A stretch of 64,000 bases of DNA from Puia sp. (GTDB lineage Bacteria; Bacteroidota; Bacteroidia; Chitinophagales; Chitinophagaceae). Positions within the stretch are counted from its first letter, which is position 1. Each line of letters opens with the position of its first letter. Under the pieces are notes generated by a model. The model saw only the letters and a list, made by a program, of their open reading frames with translations. It made no database searches and had not been told where the DNA came from. The position numbers and the translations under genes are program-made. The stretch is taken from contig JARLGZ010000083.1 of NCBI GenBank assembly GCA_031292515.1, positions 1 to 64,000 on the forward strand. The letters run 5' to 3'. This document shows, one piece after another, positions 1 through 8,506 of this stretch.

Positions 1-431
1 AGACACCGGGTACGCTCGTAACATCTCAGGTAATAGTCTTCCGTCAGCTTTGCCCGGTGGAAATTGAATTCCAGGTGATCCTGATAAATGGCGTATAGCT
101 CGTCGTAGCTGATGTAGAATAGCTCGGTGTTTTCCAGGCATTGTATGCTTTCATAGCTCGGAATCTGTTGCAGGAAGCTCGCGGGGGAGTAGACGGTATC
201 GCCCTCTTTCATGAACCAGTTCGAGATTTCCTTTTCTTCGTCCCTATAGAAGGCTCTCACGATTCCTTTGACGATAAAACAGACTTCCTTGCACACCGAT
301 CCTGCTCTTAGCAGGAAGTCTCCTCTTTTCAGCTTTTTGAATTTCAGGATCTTCTCCAGGTGATTTTTGAGCCCGGGGGAAAGCGGGAATATCCTGATCA
401 GGTAGGCGAGTAGACTACTTTTGTCAATCAT
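1..431 (-). CDS. Crp/Fnr-family transcriptional regulator, 3' end outside window
   Basis: Reading the minus strand from the ATG at 431 gives about 143 codons with no stop before the window edge. The start (MIDKSSLLAYLIRIFPLS) is followed by a cyclic-nucleotide-binding fold: RGDFLLRAGSVCKEVCFIVKG, then an aromatic and acidic stretch and GDTVYSPASFLQQIPSYESI. This matches Bacteroidota Crp/Fnr regulators, in which an N-terminal beta-roll sensor precedes a C-terminal winged helix. The HTH domain would lie beyond base 1 and is not seen. The ligand is unknown, since many Bacteroidota members lack cAMP-contact residues. The upstream region carries a 24-bp direct repeat. The gene lies downstream of, and points the same way as, the conjugation genes, but a 119-bp gap separates them, so it need not be part of that operon. 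Confidence 0.85.
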   Translation of the reverse strand, partial: MIDKSSLLAYLIRIFPLSPGLKNHLEKILKFKKLKRGDFLLRAGSVCKEVCFIVKGIVRAFYRDEEKEISNWFMKEGDTVYSPASFLQQIPSYESIQCLENTELFYISYDELYAIYQDHLEFNFHRAKLTEDYYLRCYERTRC

Positions 432-436
432 AACAA

Positions 437-484
437 ATGGGATTGAGGTTTAAGGATCATATGGGATTAAGGTTTAAGGATCAT
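437..484. repeat. Two tandem copies of a 24-bp unit
   Basis: Units at 437-460 and 461-484 differ at one position and begin ATGGGATT(G/A)AGGTTTAAGG. They lie just upstream of the Crp/Fnr start at 431, in its likely 5' leader. This is one of several short in-phase tandem duplications in the window. Confidence 0.85.
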
Positions 485-550
485 AAATATATAGTAACGT
501 CGTAAAGCTCCCAATAAGGGTATATCCGTAGGCCTTCGCTCGTCGGCGTA

Positions 551-2536
551 CTATCTCTTTATTGGCGATTCGGCAATCATCAATAGCGATAAATCCATAT
601 CGTCCATGATCCTACTGATCTCTGCCTGCACGATGTCGGCTGTCTCTGCCTTGATTCTCTTATAGTTTTCCTGTACGCACTCATCGGTGACCCGCTCCAC
701 TATCGGCAACGGTTCCCAGTCATCCGCGGGATCCGTTTCCAGGTCGGGCTCCATCAATATGCTGTTGAAAGCCTTTAGCGAGATCGGCTCGTCGGGGTTG
801 TCGGCGACCACACCGACAAACTCGCCCGCAGACAGAGAGGCGATTCGGGATACCGGCACGGCCGCGTCCAGGTGTTTCGATCGCGTGAAGGAGGTGTCCT
901 CGCTGTTGACCGAAATACTTTCCCGCTCCTGCTGGATGCGGCCGATTGAGTCTGAGACTTGTTTGGCTGCATCGCCGCGCAACTGCCCGGCGATGAGATT
1001 GCCCGCGATATTGAGGACGGTGTCGGCCTGGTCGCGGCCGTAATAGACCCGAAGCTGGCTGGCGTCCTGAACGGCGAGGGTGGTCGCGACCTGGTTAGAC
1101 CGCGCTGTCGCCATGAATTTGTCGATACCGTTGAAGTAGAGTGTCGGAAACTCGTCCAACACCAGCCCACAGGGAGCTTGCCCCTGGCGGTTGAGCATCC
1201 GTGATACGGAACTCATATATAAAGATAGTATGGCCCCATAGACCTGCGATTTGGCGGGGTTGTTCCCCAGGCAGAGTATCTTGGGCGCCTGCGGGTTGTT
1301 GATGTCCAGGGTCAGACCGTCCCCGGTGAGTACCCAGTAGAGTTTGGGCGATGAGAGCCTGGCCAGGCCGATGGTTGCACTTGCGACCTGCCCTTCCAAC
1401 TGCTCCGGCGCCCGGAGATAGGCCTTTATGAAGGGGTTTACGATGGCGCTGATATAGGGATCTGCCCGCAGAATGGTGAAGAGCTTATTGTAGTCTGTCT
1501 GTGCCAGCTCGATGACATGCGGCAGGGTACAATAGCGCCCGTTCCCGTAATTGTGCAGAAACCAGATCAGCGCGGTCAGGAAGTTGATAGGCGATTCTAC
1601 CCAGAAGCTACCTTGCTTCTGGATCCAGTCACGATTGAGACCCAGCAGGATGGTCCGTGCGCACTCCGCCGCATCGGAGATGTCCCTGAGACCGGCCTTG
1701 TCAAGGGGGTTGCAACGGTGTGTACGGCTGAGATCGTCGAATTGGATCATATAGAATTTGGGAGGCACCGGATAGGAATCCCCGTACCGTCGCCAGAGGT
1801 TGTAGGTCAGCAAGCTCAGCTCATCATATTTGAAATCATAGACGACCAGCGAGAACCCTTTTTGGATATGTTGCAGGATGGTCGGCCGGATGATATAACG
1901 CGACTTCCCACAACCTGGGTTGCCGAGGACCAACACCCCGCGGAAGGGGTTGACGATATTGACCCAGCTGTAATGGAAATCTCCCCTTGACGCGTAGATG
2001 GCCCGGAAATTCAGCGAATAGTCGTTTGAGAGGAGTCTTTCTTCCTGTGGAAAAGTCTCCTGATCCCGGTTGAAGATATCGATATCGAGCCGTTTCCAAA
2101 GGATCCCGGAGAGCCGCGTGCCGCCTGTATGGATCAGCAGCCATCCAGCTACCGTAAGCAGGATGTAGGTTCCCGAGGCAGCAGCTGCCGGCAAAGACAG
2201 CCACCAGGACAACGGGGCGAGTAGATAAGAGATCGTCCCCGCCAGCAACAGGCGTATACATCCCCGGAGGGTCGATCGTTCGTTCTTGCGCCCCCTCGCC
2301 CCGATGAGCGATATGAACAGAAAGGCCACGATCAGCAGCCGTGACCGGGTGAAGCGATCCGCCATCCCCACATGGGCGATATTGCCGAGTATCCGCTGCA
2401 GCAGAGGCGGCGACTGGGGGAATGGGAAGGCATCGAAACAATAATAATACAGATGCAGGATCAGCAGGCCCAGGCTGATCGCCCGGGCAAGGTCCGGGAT
2501 CTTACGAAGTGCTTGCTGATTTTCTCCACTACTCAT
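551..2536 (-). CDS. mobC: Conjugal coupling protein MobC (VirD4/TraG-type T4CP)
   Basis: This is the type IV coupling protein, an inner-membrane ATPase that links the relaxase-DNA complex to the mating channel. The N-terminus has several membrane segments (about residues 14-150), including a YYYCF motif that resembles the YWFCY signature of Bacteroidota MobC proteins. A Walker A motif (GNPGCGKS) lies near residue 205. A VirD4-type region (VLDEFPTLYFNGIDKF, then TLAVQDASQL) lies near 455-490. The length of 661 aa fits the family. It is the last gene of a minus-strand series mobA-mobB-mobC, 136 bp downstream of mobB. Coupling proteins of this kind are normally needed for both self-transfer and mobilisation. 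The family assignment is firm; the exact relaxase partner is inferred from adjacency. Confidence 0.93.
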   Translation of the reverse strand: MSSGENQQALRKIPDLARAISLGLLILHLYYYCFDAFPFPQSPPLLQRILGNIAHVGMADRFTRSRLLIVAFLFISLIGARGRKNERSTLRGCIRLLLAGTISYLLAPLSWWLSLPAAAASGTYILLTVAGWLLIHTGGTRLSGILWKRLDIDIFNRDQETFPQEERLLSNDYSLNFRAIYASRGDFHYSWVNIVNPFRGVLVLGNPGCGKSRYIIRPTILQHIQKGFSLVVYDFKYDELSLLTYNLWRRYGDSYPVPPKFYMIQFDDLSRTHRCNPLDKAGLRDISDAAECARTILLGLNRDWIQKQGSFWVESPINFLTALIWFLHNYGNGRYCTLPHVIELAQTDYNKLFTILRADPYISAIVNPFIKAYLRAPEQLEGQVASATIGLARLSSPKLYWVLTGDGLTLDINNPQAPKILCLGNNPAKSQVYGAILSLYMSSVSRMLNRQGQAPCGLVLDEFPTLYFNGIDKFMATARSNQVATTLAVQDASQLRVYYGRDQADTVLNIAGNLIAGQLRGDAAKQVSDSIGRIQQERESISVNSEDTSFTRSKHLDAAVPVSRIASLSAGEFVGVVADNPDEPISLKAFNSILMEPDLETDPADDWEPLPIVERVTDECVQENYKRIKAETADIVQAEISRIMDDMDLSLLMIAESPIKR

Positions 2537-2671
2537 TATTATTCGTTTTTTTCTTTTTTATATCCCTTACTATTTATTTGACTCTATTCACATTTCTGTT
2601 ATCGGCGATTAGTTAGCGGTCCATCCGGGTGCATTGACGCTTTACTCATTCGCGCCCGTGTTGTTCGGGTC

Positions 2672-3811
2672 TTAAATTCTTAAAGACCGGTTTTGTCGCT
2701 GTGTCTGTGTCTTCGCTTCAGCCAATTCAAGCTGTTTCACGAGCGAAAGACCCGGTTCGAGGGAATATTTGTCGGTGAGGGCCTGTAAGCTATAAGCCGC
2801 GCCTAGCTGCCCGTCTGCAAAAACGCTTAGGCTTTTATGATCTATATAGTATACTTCAGGACCCATATATTTGCTGTTTTCGGGTACTACCAGCCGGATC
2901 TGTTCGTTCCTCAGGGTTGCAACGAATTGAAGGATGCCTGCAGGTTGAGCCCTGAGCGCCCATGCCGCCCAGGTCTTCACCCGATCCAGCGATTTTTGAC
3001 GGTTGAGGGCATTGGCCTGAAATTTCTCTTCGAGCTTTTTCAGAATGGGCTTTCTATAGAGATGACTGGCTTTGATCGGCGTGCCGATCGTTTTCCCCTT
3101 GCCATCCAGGGCGTGATAATAAAGACCGCCGAACTTCCGCAACCGGGAATTTTCCGTACCTGGGTTTGCCATGACGTTATAGAGACCCAGTACGGCATTC
3201 AATTCATTCAAATTTGTGTAGTTATACTTCTGTATCACCCAGTTCACGATGATGGACACGCTGGTGTTCATTTCGGATTCTCCATATACGAACTTCTTCG
3301 GGATGGGCGGTTCCGGACCTTTCAGTTCCTCCGGTATTTTTCGGGTAGACCAGGATAATAACCCGAACTCCTGTTCTATCGATTTTCTGACAGGACCCAG
3401 GAAATAGTAAGGATTCAGGTAGGGGTGGAGTACTCCTCCATCCGTTTTGACGGGGGTTGTCAGGATATGAATATGCGGTTGATAGGCGTCCGTATGCTGG
3501 TACACCAGCCATGGCTGTTTCTCAAAGCCGATTTTTCGCATCAGCGATTTGGAAATGGCTGCCATCCTCTCCGTCGACAGATGATCTTCCCTGGAGAACT
3601 CGAGGATGAGATGCCCCGCTGTAATAGTAGCTCCGGCCCGCAAGGCATTTCGATGCTCGAAGCGTTCCAGTTTCGTCTGAAAATCCAGGTCCGTTCGATC
3701 CTGCCAGAAGTTACCTGCCTGGATACAGACGGCTTTTCCCTGTGCTACCTTTTTCTCATGATAGGTCAGGAGGCGGCGGAGCCCGTTGGAGAAGTTGATG
3801 TAGGGGACCAT
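2672..3811 (-). CDS. mobB: Relaxase / mobilization nuclease MobB
   Basis: This DNA relaxase nicks the origin of transfer and pilots the strand into the recipient. The 379-aa protein begins with MVPYINFSNGLRRLLTYHEK, placing a candidate catalytic tyrosine at Y17. A metal-binding HxH motif follows in QPHIHILTT (H113 and H115), with another histidine at QHTD (about 106). This arrangement is typical of the Relaxase family (PF03432) of Bacteroidota mobilization proteins. The start overlaps the 3' end of mobA by 46 bp, which suggests translational coupling. The C-terminal half is less conserved and ends in a basic tail. An origin of transfer would be expected nearby, but I could not identify one by eye. 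Confidence 0.92.
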   Translation of the reverse strand: MVPYINFSNGLRRLLTYHEKKVAQGKAVCIQAGNFWQDRTDLDFQTKLERFEHRNALRAGATITAGHLILEFSREDHLSTERMAAISKSLMRKIGFEKQPWLVYQHTDAYQPHIHILTTPVKTDGGVLHPYLNPYYFLGPVRKSIEQEFGLLSWSTRKIPEELKGPEPPIPKKFVYGESEMNTSVSIIVNWVIQKYNYTNLNELNAVLGLYNVMANPGTENSRLRKFGGLYYHALDGKGKTIGTPIKASHLYRKPILKKLEEKFQANALNRQKSLDRVKTWAAWALRAQPAGILQFVATLRNEQIRLVVPENSKYMGPEVYYIDHKSLSVFADGQLGAAYSLQALTDKYSLEPGLSLVKQLELAEAKTQTQRQNRSLRI

Positions 3812-4146
3812 AACGATAATATTTTATTGATTGTGTTTTGAATACCCCGGAGATTTTCCAGGATCTGTGCCTGATCGTCCGGGCTTTTTTGTTCGGCAAT
3901 TGCCAATATTGCTTCCTTGTACTGGATGATTTCTTCCGTGAAAAGATCCATAGACAGGTTTCTGTGTAGTGTGGTGATAGGCTTGCGAAATACCCAGCGG
4001 TAAATGAATTGGCTGAAGGAATCGCAATTGCTGTTCTTGTAGGCAGTTACCAGTTTTTGCTTTTCTGCGGGGGCGACGCCAAAAACGATTTTCACCATTT
4101 TGTCTTCTACTTTTTTTTTCATTTTATGATCTTTAACGGTTACCAT
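3766..4146 (-). CDS. mobA: Mobilization accessory protein MobA (relaxosome component)
   Basis: This 126-aa basic protein sits immediately before the relaxase and overlaps it by 46 bp. The stretch VKIVFGVAPAEKQKLVTAYK followed by SFSQFIYRWVF resembles a ribbon-helix-helix DNA-binding protein with a helical C-terminal half, as in Bacteroidota MobA/MobC relaxosome factors that bind oriT and recruit the relaxase. Alternative starts exist at residue 9 (MKKKVEDK) and residue 17. The annotated start at 4146 lies 1 bp from the traN stop, consistent with co-transcription from the tra operon. The function comes from position and fold pattern, since the primary sequence is weakly conserved in this family. 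Confidence 0.8.
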   Translation of the reverse strand: MVTVKDHKMKKKVEDKMVKIVFGVAPAEKQKLVTAYKNSNCDSFSQFIYRWVFRKPITTLHRNLSMDLFTEEIIQYKEAILAIAEQKSPDDQAQILENLRGIQNTINKILSLWSPTSTSPTGSAAS

Positions 4147-4147
4147 T

Positions 4148-4894
4148 TCAAAGAGATCCGGTTAGTTGCATCGCCTTCCGCAGCGTCTTCCTCCCAAACC
4201 GGCAACGCAGGGTGAGTCCTCCATCGCGGTCCGCCAGTTCCACGACACAAGACTGAGCATCGGTCAGGCCAAAGGCCGGGAAGCTCATTACCCGCTCCTG
4301 CGACTGCCCCGCCGCAAGAAAGGGTGTCTCGTCAGACGTGAATACCGGCTCCAGCGGAATCTCCTGGATGGCAGTGCGCCGTGCCCGCCGTCTGTCATGG
4401 ATAATGACGCGGAGGACGGCGAGTTCGAAAGGGATCGCGGACCGGTTCAGCAGCCGGATTTTTATTAATAGCTGCCGCTCCCGTGTATACAACCCCGTGA
4501 CTTCCAGGACCAGCCCCGCCTTGCTGCTCCGTATGTGACGCAGGTTGCTCCGGAGCCCCTCCAGGCCTTTATCGCTGAATTGGATGTTCAGGCTGTCCGG
4601 CCGTTCTTCATAAAATACCCGGAAGGAATATAGCTTCCCGTCGGCGGTGACGACGCTGAGGCTGGTTGGTGGGAAATTGGGTTTGAGGGCCTTGACCTGC
4701 AGGATATTCTCCACACCCCAGGCCTTCTGCACCGCGATGTCGAGGCTGCCCCTGTCCACACTGCGGATAGGATAGGGGAAGAGGAGGTTGCTGGTCTGCC
4801 GGCAGCCGACCGCCAGCGGATAGGGAACGATGCGCGTCTGCGCCTGGGAAACAACTACAAACCCTGCCAGCAGTATAGCGGCCAAAAATACCAT
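4148..4894 (-). CDS. traN: Conjugative transposon protein TraN (DUF4138)
   Basis: TraN is an exported component of the Bacteroidota conjugation channel and is thought to be the outer-membrane partner (VirB9-like) of TraM. The open frame extends to 5137. I prefer the internal ATG at 4894 because it begins a clean signal peptide (MVFLAAILLAGFVVVSQAQ) followed directly by the conserved TraN start RIVPYPLAVGCRQTSNLLFP. The 81 codons upstream are Arg/Ser/Cys-rich and cover a tandem repeat, unlike a normal TraN. The core contains KAWGVENILQVKA and SLSVVTADGKLYSF, typical of DUF4138. The predicted protein has 248 aa. It follows traM by about 330 bp and is followed within 1 bp by mobA. The family is sure; the start is a judgement. 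Confidence 0.88.
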   Translation of the reverse strand: MVFLAAILLAGFVVVSQAQTRIVPYPLAVGCRQTSNLLFPYPIRSVDRGSLDIAVQKAWGVENILQVKALKPNFPPTSLSVVTADGKLYSFRVFYEERPDSLNIQFSDKGLEGLRSNLRHIRSSKAGLVLEVTGLYTRERQLLIKIRLLNRSAIPFELAVLRVIIHDRRRARRTAIQEIPLEPVFTSDETPFLAAGQSQERVMSFPAFGLTDAQSCVVELADRDGGLTLRCRFGRKTLRKAMQLTGSL

Positions 4895-5076
4895 CCGCGC
4901 CCGCCAGAAAAATCCCCGAAAGGAACCGGCCCCCGGGCAGCCGGTTTTGGAAGACCGGGGTCGCAAGACTACGGCCCGGTAAAATGAAACCACAGAAAAT
5001 CCGCATATGGAAAAACAGGAAACGATGAATAATAGCAGGCTACGAAGCAGAAGGCGGCAACACCGGAAAAATGCCG

Positions 5077-5121
5077 GCAGGATAGAACGATGCCGGATGG
5101 AATGATTCTGGATAGAACAAT
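5077..5121. repeat. Three tandem 15-bp units upstream of traN
   Basis: Degenerate units at 5077-5091, 5092-5106 and 5107-5121 follow the consensus GCNGGATAGAACGAT. If the extended traN frame were translated they would encode a pentapeptide repeat beginning Ser-Ile. More likely they lie in the leader between traM and traN. Confidence 0.65.
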
Positions 5122-5229
5122 ATTTAGTCACTCGCATAAAATCTGGTTTTTTGAAATTGCTGTTTTTGAAAAATCATTTTAAAACCTACCCGTCTTTTTA
5201 ACTCCCCGTCTCTTATAACCGGCTCCGGC

Positions 5230-6504
5230 TTAAAAACTTCCCCGCTGACCCGTATTCACCAGGAACAACCGGTACCCGGCAGGCAGGTGTACCTGCACAC
5301 GGCGGATCCGCTTACCCAACAGGGTCCTTGCGGCCTGTATCCCCGCATTGGTAGCCTGCCCGGCGACGGTAGGATCCAGCGAACTCATGCCGACACTGCC
5401 CAGCGCCTGGTCCGCCGACTGTTTACCGGCCTCACGGTCGAGGCTCCCGGGCATGGAGATCCCCGCCACCCCATCCAGGTCATAGGCTTCGAGCGAGACC
5501 GGGAGGATCGTGTTGCCGGCCCGGATCGAATGGACGCCGATCCGCAGTCGCTCGTTCCCCAATTGCGCGATGCCATAGACGAGGGAGCCCGCCGGAATCC
5601 GCGTGCCCCGGACCACCACCTCGCTGAGCAACCGCAATTGTACAAGAGACCCTGCTACCAGGGTCTGGTCTTCCCCGGCCTGCGCGGGAATTGTGAGCGT
5701 GGATTTCATAGCGGTATCGGCATCGTCGGTCAACCCGTAAAAGGCATGCGGCTGCTGGAGGACTTCGTTTTTCGCCGGCTCTACATAGGACGGCGGAGGC
5801 AGGAGCAGTGAGCCGCTCCCCCCGCTGTCCGTCTTCGTCGACGGATGCTGGATCAGCAGGATCTTGTCGAGCATCTTGTCGAGATCCGCCATCTCCGGGT
5901 CGGGCGTACTGCGCGAGTGCAGCGCTTTCATCAATTTCTCCAGTCGTTCCGAGCCGGCGCCCGTCTCGTCACCAACTGCTTCAATGCCACCGTATCTAAT
6001 ACCGCCCGCTCCGACACCGCCCACTCCGCCGCCGGTCCTTTCTTCACGACCCGCTGTTTCATCCCGCCCCGATCCTCCATGCACAATCTTATTCAACTTG
6101 CTCAACCGCTCGGCCATCGCCTGCTCCGCCAATGCCGCTGGAGCCCGCGTCGGTGACAACCCCGGAGATAACCCCGGAGACTGCACAGAATCCGGACGGG
6201 CTCCTGCATAGCGGGCCTCATAATAGGGGTCGTGCTTCGCCTGTTCCCGGGCGCGTGTGCTATCCGTCTGTACCTGTTTATATATCGCCAGCTTGTCCGT
6301 GGGTTTCGCGGGCTTTTCACGCGCATCGGGCAGGGTGGTATCGAGACCCTTCGCGGGAGCGGCGGTGTCGGCCGGCGGCGGGGCGCCGTCGCGGCAGCAG
6401 CGATAATAGAAGATTGCAATCAGCGAGGGTACGACCCACACCGGGAACCACAGCAGGCGGCGCCTGCGCTTGTTGTATTTTTCTGAATAGATGAGTTTTG
6501 ACAT
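5230..6504 (-). CDS. traM: Conjugative transposon protein TraM (VirB10-like)
   Basis: TraM is a bitopic channel protein, analogous to VirB10. The 424-aa sequence starts with a basic cytoplasmic tail and one membrane segment (about residues 18-36, LLWFPVWVVPSLIAIFYY). A long Pro/Ala/Gly-rich periplasmic linker follows, with a Gly-rich patch near 165-185. The conserved C-terminal domain contains LVAGSLVQLRLLSEVVV, RIPAGSLVYGIAQLGNERL and ending LPAGYRLFLVN. Such proteins span the periplasm and contact TraN at the outer membrane. The gene is separated from traK by a 132-bp gap made of a 15-bp minisatellite. In characterised Bacteroidota elements traL lies between traK and traM, and I see no traL here. 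Confidence 0.92.
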   Translation of the reverse strand: MSKLIYSEKYNKRRRRLLWFPVWVVPSLIAIFYYRCCRDGAPPPADTAAPAKGLDTTLPDAREKPAKPTDKLAIYKQVQTDSTRAREQAKHDPYYEARYAGARPDSVQSPGLSPGLSPTRAPAALAEQAMAERLSKLNKIVHGGSGRDETAGREERTGGGVGGVGAGGIRYGGIEAVGDETGAGSERLEKLMKALHSRSTPDPEMADLDKMLDKILLIQHPSTKTDSGGSGSLLLPPPSYVEPAKNEVLQQPHAFYGLTDDADTAMKSTLTIPAQAGEDQTLVAGSLVQLRLLSEVVVRGTRIPAGSLVYGIAQLGNERLRIGVHSIRAGNTILPVSLEAYDLDGVAGISMPGSLDREAGKQSADQALGSVGMSSLDPTVAGQATNAGIQAARTLLGKRIRRVQVHLPAGYRLFLVNTGQRGSF

Positions 6505-6542
6505 AATTGTATTTTTTGTTTTTTTTGATTAATGAGATACGT

Positions 6543-6647
6543 TTCGTCAACAGGCTTTTCGTAAGCGGTTTTTCTCTCAACAGGTTTTTCGTCGACGGGC
6601 TTCCTGGTAACAGGTGTTTCGTCAACCGGCTTCCCGTCAACGGGGCT
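6543..6647. repeat. Seven tandem 15-bp units filling the traK-traM gap
   Basis: Units start at 6543, 6558, 6573, 6588, 6603, 6618 and 6633, with consensus TTCGTCAACAGGCTT. They are degenerate and each unit is exactly 15 bp. Read on the minus strand from 6653 they would encode a repeating Lys-Pro-Val-Asp-Glu pentapeptide in a short open frame that runs into the traM start region. The last unit overlaps the traK stop. Confidence 0.9.
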
Positions 6648-7254
6648 CGACACTCAGATTCCGGTTCTCCACGATCCGCCAGCGTTCGAGCAGGAAGCCG
6701 TGCGGGTTGTTATCCGATCGACTGACTTCGCGCAACTCGCCTTCCGTCACCAGTTTGCGCGTAAGGATCGAGCTGGCCCGGATGATCTGCTCCCGCCCCA
6801 CAAACCGGAAATGATAGGGATAGACCCGGGTGTCGACGACGATGCTGTCGGCTTCCAGGTGCTGGCTGATATTGCCGGCGATCAGGCCGTTGAAGTAGCC
6901 GCTCTCCTTCAGGTTGTCGTATTGTCTCTTCGCGCTCTCGTCGGCGAGATAGAGCGCCTGGCCGATATGCCCGGCGATGACCTTCTCATCGGGGTCCAGC
7001 GTGAAGAAATAATAGTGGAACATCTTCACATGATCCCGGGCTTCCACGGCGATATTATCCCGGTGGTCGGAAGCATAGGCCTGCAGCACCTTGTCGTTGG
7101 CGAGGATATAGATCCGCTGTTGGGCCCGCCCGGCGAGAAGTGAACTCTGTGTCACCACCCACCCGTCGAGGACGATGCTGGCCACGATCACAACGATGCA
7201 GAAGAGCCGGATATGCTGGAAGGCGGTGTCGATATTTTTCATCTGTTGGAACAT
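6637..7254 (-). CDS. traK: Conjugative transposon protein TraK (VirB8-like)
   Basis: TraK is an inner-membrane scaffold of the mating channel. The 205-aa protein has a short cytoplasmic tail with the conserved start KNIDTAFQHIRLFCIVVIV, one membrane segment (about residues 15-38) and a periplasmic domain. The periplasmic domain includes the family stretch ARDHVKMFHYYFFTLDP and SGYFNGLIAGNISQ, then a C-terminal strand-rich part (YHFRFVGREQIIRASSILTR). Length and order match TraK of Bacteroidota elements. Translation may begin at Met1 or Met5. It lies between traJ upstream and traM downstream, with a minisatellite at its 3' end. Confidence 0.92.
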   Translation of the reverse strand: MFQQMKNIDTAFQHIRLFCIVVIVASIVLDGWVVTQSSLLAGRAQQRIYILANDKVLQAYASDHRDNIAVEARDHVKMFHYYFFTLDPDEKVIAGHIGQALYLADESAKRQYDNLKESGYFNGLIAGNISQHLEADSIVVDTRVYPYHFRFVGREQIIRASSILTRKLVTEGELREVSRSDNNPHGFLLERWRIVENRNLSVEPR

Positions 7255-7425
7255 GTCTGTTATTTTATGGCTGAGGTGTACCGCCCGGCCGACACTTTTC
7301 GCATCGCTTTATCGGTTATCGACCGGCCGGTTTGCCGCCGATCGAAAAATCCTATTCTGGTTGATTCTTGAACCCTGCCGGATGATCGCTGACTCTCACC
7401 ACTCTCGCCGGATGGTCGCCGGCAC

Positions 7426-8409
7426 TCACCGGATGATCGCGTTGGCGACCTTTGGCACCGTCAGATACCCGATGATGCCGATCACCAAAAAAATCAAATA
7501 AGCCGTATCCGTCTGGCTGAAGAAGGTATCCCCGCCGCTCTGCACCTGGTTGATGTCCAGGCTGATCATATTCTGCTGGATCTTGCCCAGGATGCTGCCG
7601 AAGATATTGGCGATGGGCAGCCAGAGAAAGATGTTCACATACCTTCGGAGCCACTCCACCAGCACGTTGTGCATGCCGTCGAATACGGAGAGCCCGAAGA
7701 CCAGCGGCCCGATGATGGCCAGTACCAGCAGGTAGAAGACCCGGATCGTGTCGATACAGAGGGCGGCGGCTTCATAGAGGATCTGCAGCACCTCGCTCAT
7801 CCACTGTTTTACCGAGTTCCGGAAATTGTAGTTCATCCGCGCCATGGCAAACTGGATATCGTTGCCGATCGTGCCGAAGATCCCCTCCTGTGTATCATTG
7901 GGGTCGTCGGGATGCGTATACTGGTACCATTTATCCCGGTCGCCGTTGCCATCGGGGCCGACATACATCTTGTAGAAATCCGAGTTCTTCACCGCCGCAT
8001 CTTTCTGCGCCAGCAAGACGGTGATCGCCTGGTCGGAATCCTGTACCAGGCCGTTGGTGCCGTCGACCGTCGGTTGCAGCACCCCGTTGATCAGCGAGAT
8101 AAAGGAGGGAAACAGCAGGATCGCCAGCCCGATGGCAAAGGGCCGGAGCAGCGGGTAGAGGTCGATAGGCTCCGCCCGCGCCTGGTGCTTCCACACCCGC
8201 GCCGCGATAAACCAGATGGCCGCGAAACCCGCGATTCCCTGACCCACGCTGATGAGGCTGCCGCAGAGAGGGAGCATCTGCTGATAGATCCCGTCGAGGA
8301 CGGCATGCAGCCCCCGGATATCCGAGGCCGTCGTCTGTGCATGCGCCAGCCCGGGCAAGGCCAGGGCCGCCACCACCGCCGTGGTGGCTTTTAGGTGAGA
8401 TTGGGTCAT
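7426..8409 (-). CDS. traJ: Conjugative transposon protein TraJ (VirB6-like)
   Basis: TraJ is the polytopic inner-membrane subunit of the channel. The ORF extends to 8469, but the ATG at 8409 begins a classic signal peptide (MTQSHLKATTAVVAALALPG, cleaved after AHAQ), giving 327 aa. Landmarks are GLHAVLDGIYQQMLPLCGSL, FAAIWFIAARVWKHQARAEP and YPLLRPFAIGLAILLFPSF. Further membrane helices occur near IRVFYLLVLAIIGPLVFGLS and the C-terminus (YLIFLVIGIIGYLTVPKVAN). These are diagnostic of TraJ. The terminal ATIIR region and the 170-bp gap to traK contain partly repeated CCGGATGATCGC elements. It sits in the same transcription unit as the TraI-like genes upstream. Confidence 0.92.
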   Translation of the reverse strand: MTQSHLKATTAVVAALALPGLAHAQTTASDIRGLHAVLDGIYQQMLPLCGSLISVGQGIAGFAAIWFIAARVWKHQARAEPIDLYPLLRPFAIGLAILLFPSFISLINGVLQPTVDGTNGLVQDSDQAITVLLAQKDAAVKNSDFYKMYVGPDGNGDRDKWYQYTHPDDPNDTQEGIFGTIGNDIQFAMARMNYNFRNSVKQWMSEVLQILYEAAALCIDTIRVFYLLVLAIIGPLVFGLSVFDGMHNVLVEWLRRYVNIFLWLPIANIFGSILGKIQQNMISLDINQVQSGGDTFFSQTDTAYLIFLVIGIIGYLTVPKVANAIIR

Positions 8410-8506
8410 AACGAAGGGTTGAAACTTTTTGAAAATTTTCGGGCCGACCGGTTGATCCTCGGTCTCCATGCTGTTTCCCGAAATTCCCTCCCCTCTCTGA
8501 TTTTCC

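Noticed and set aside
4895-5137. 81-codon N-terminal extension of TraN
   Set aside because: It would place the signal peptide internally and has Arg/Cys-rich repeat-derived composition; the ATG at 4894 fits the family.
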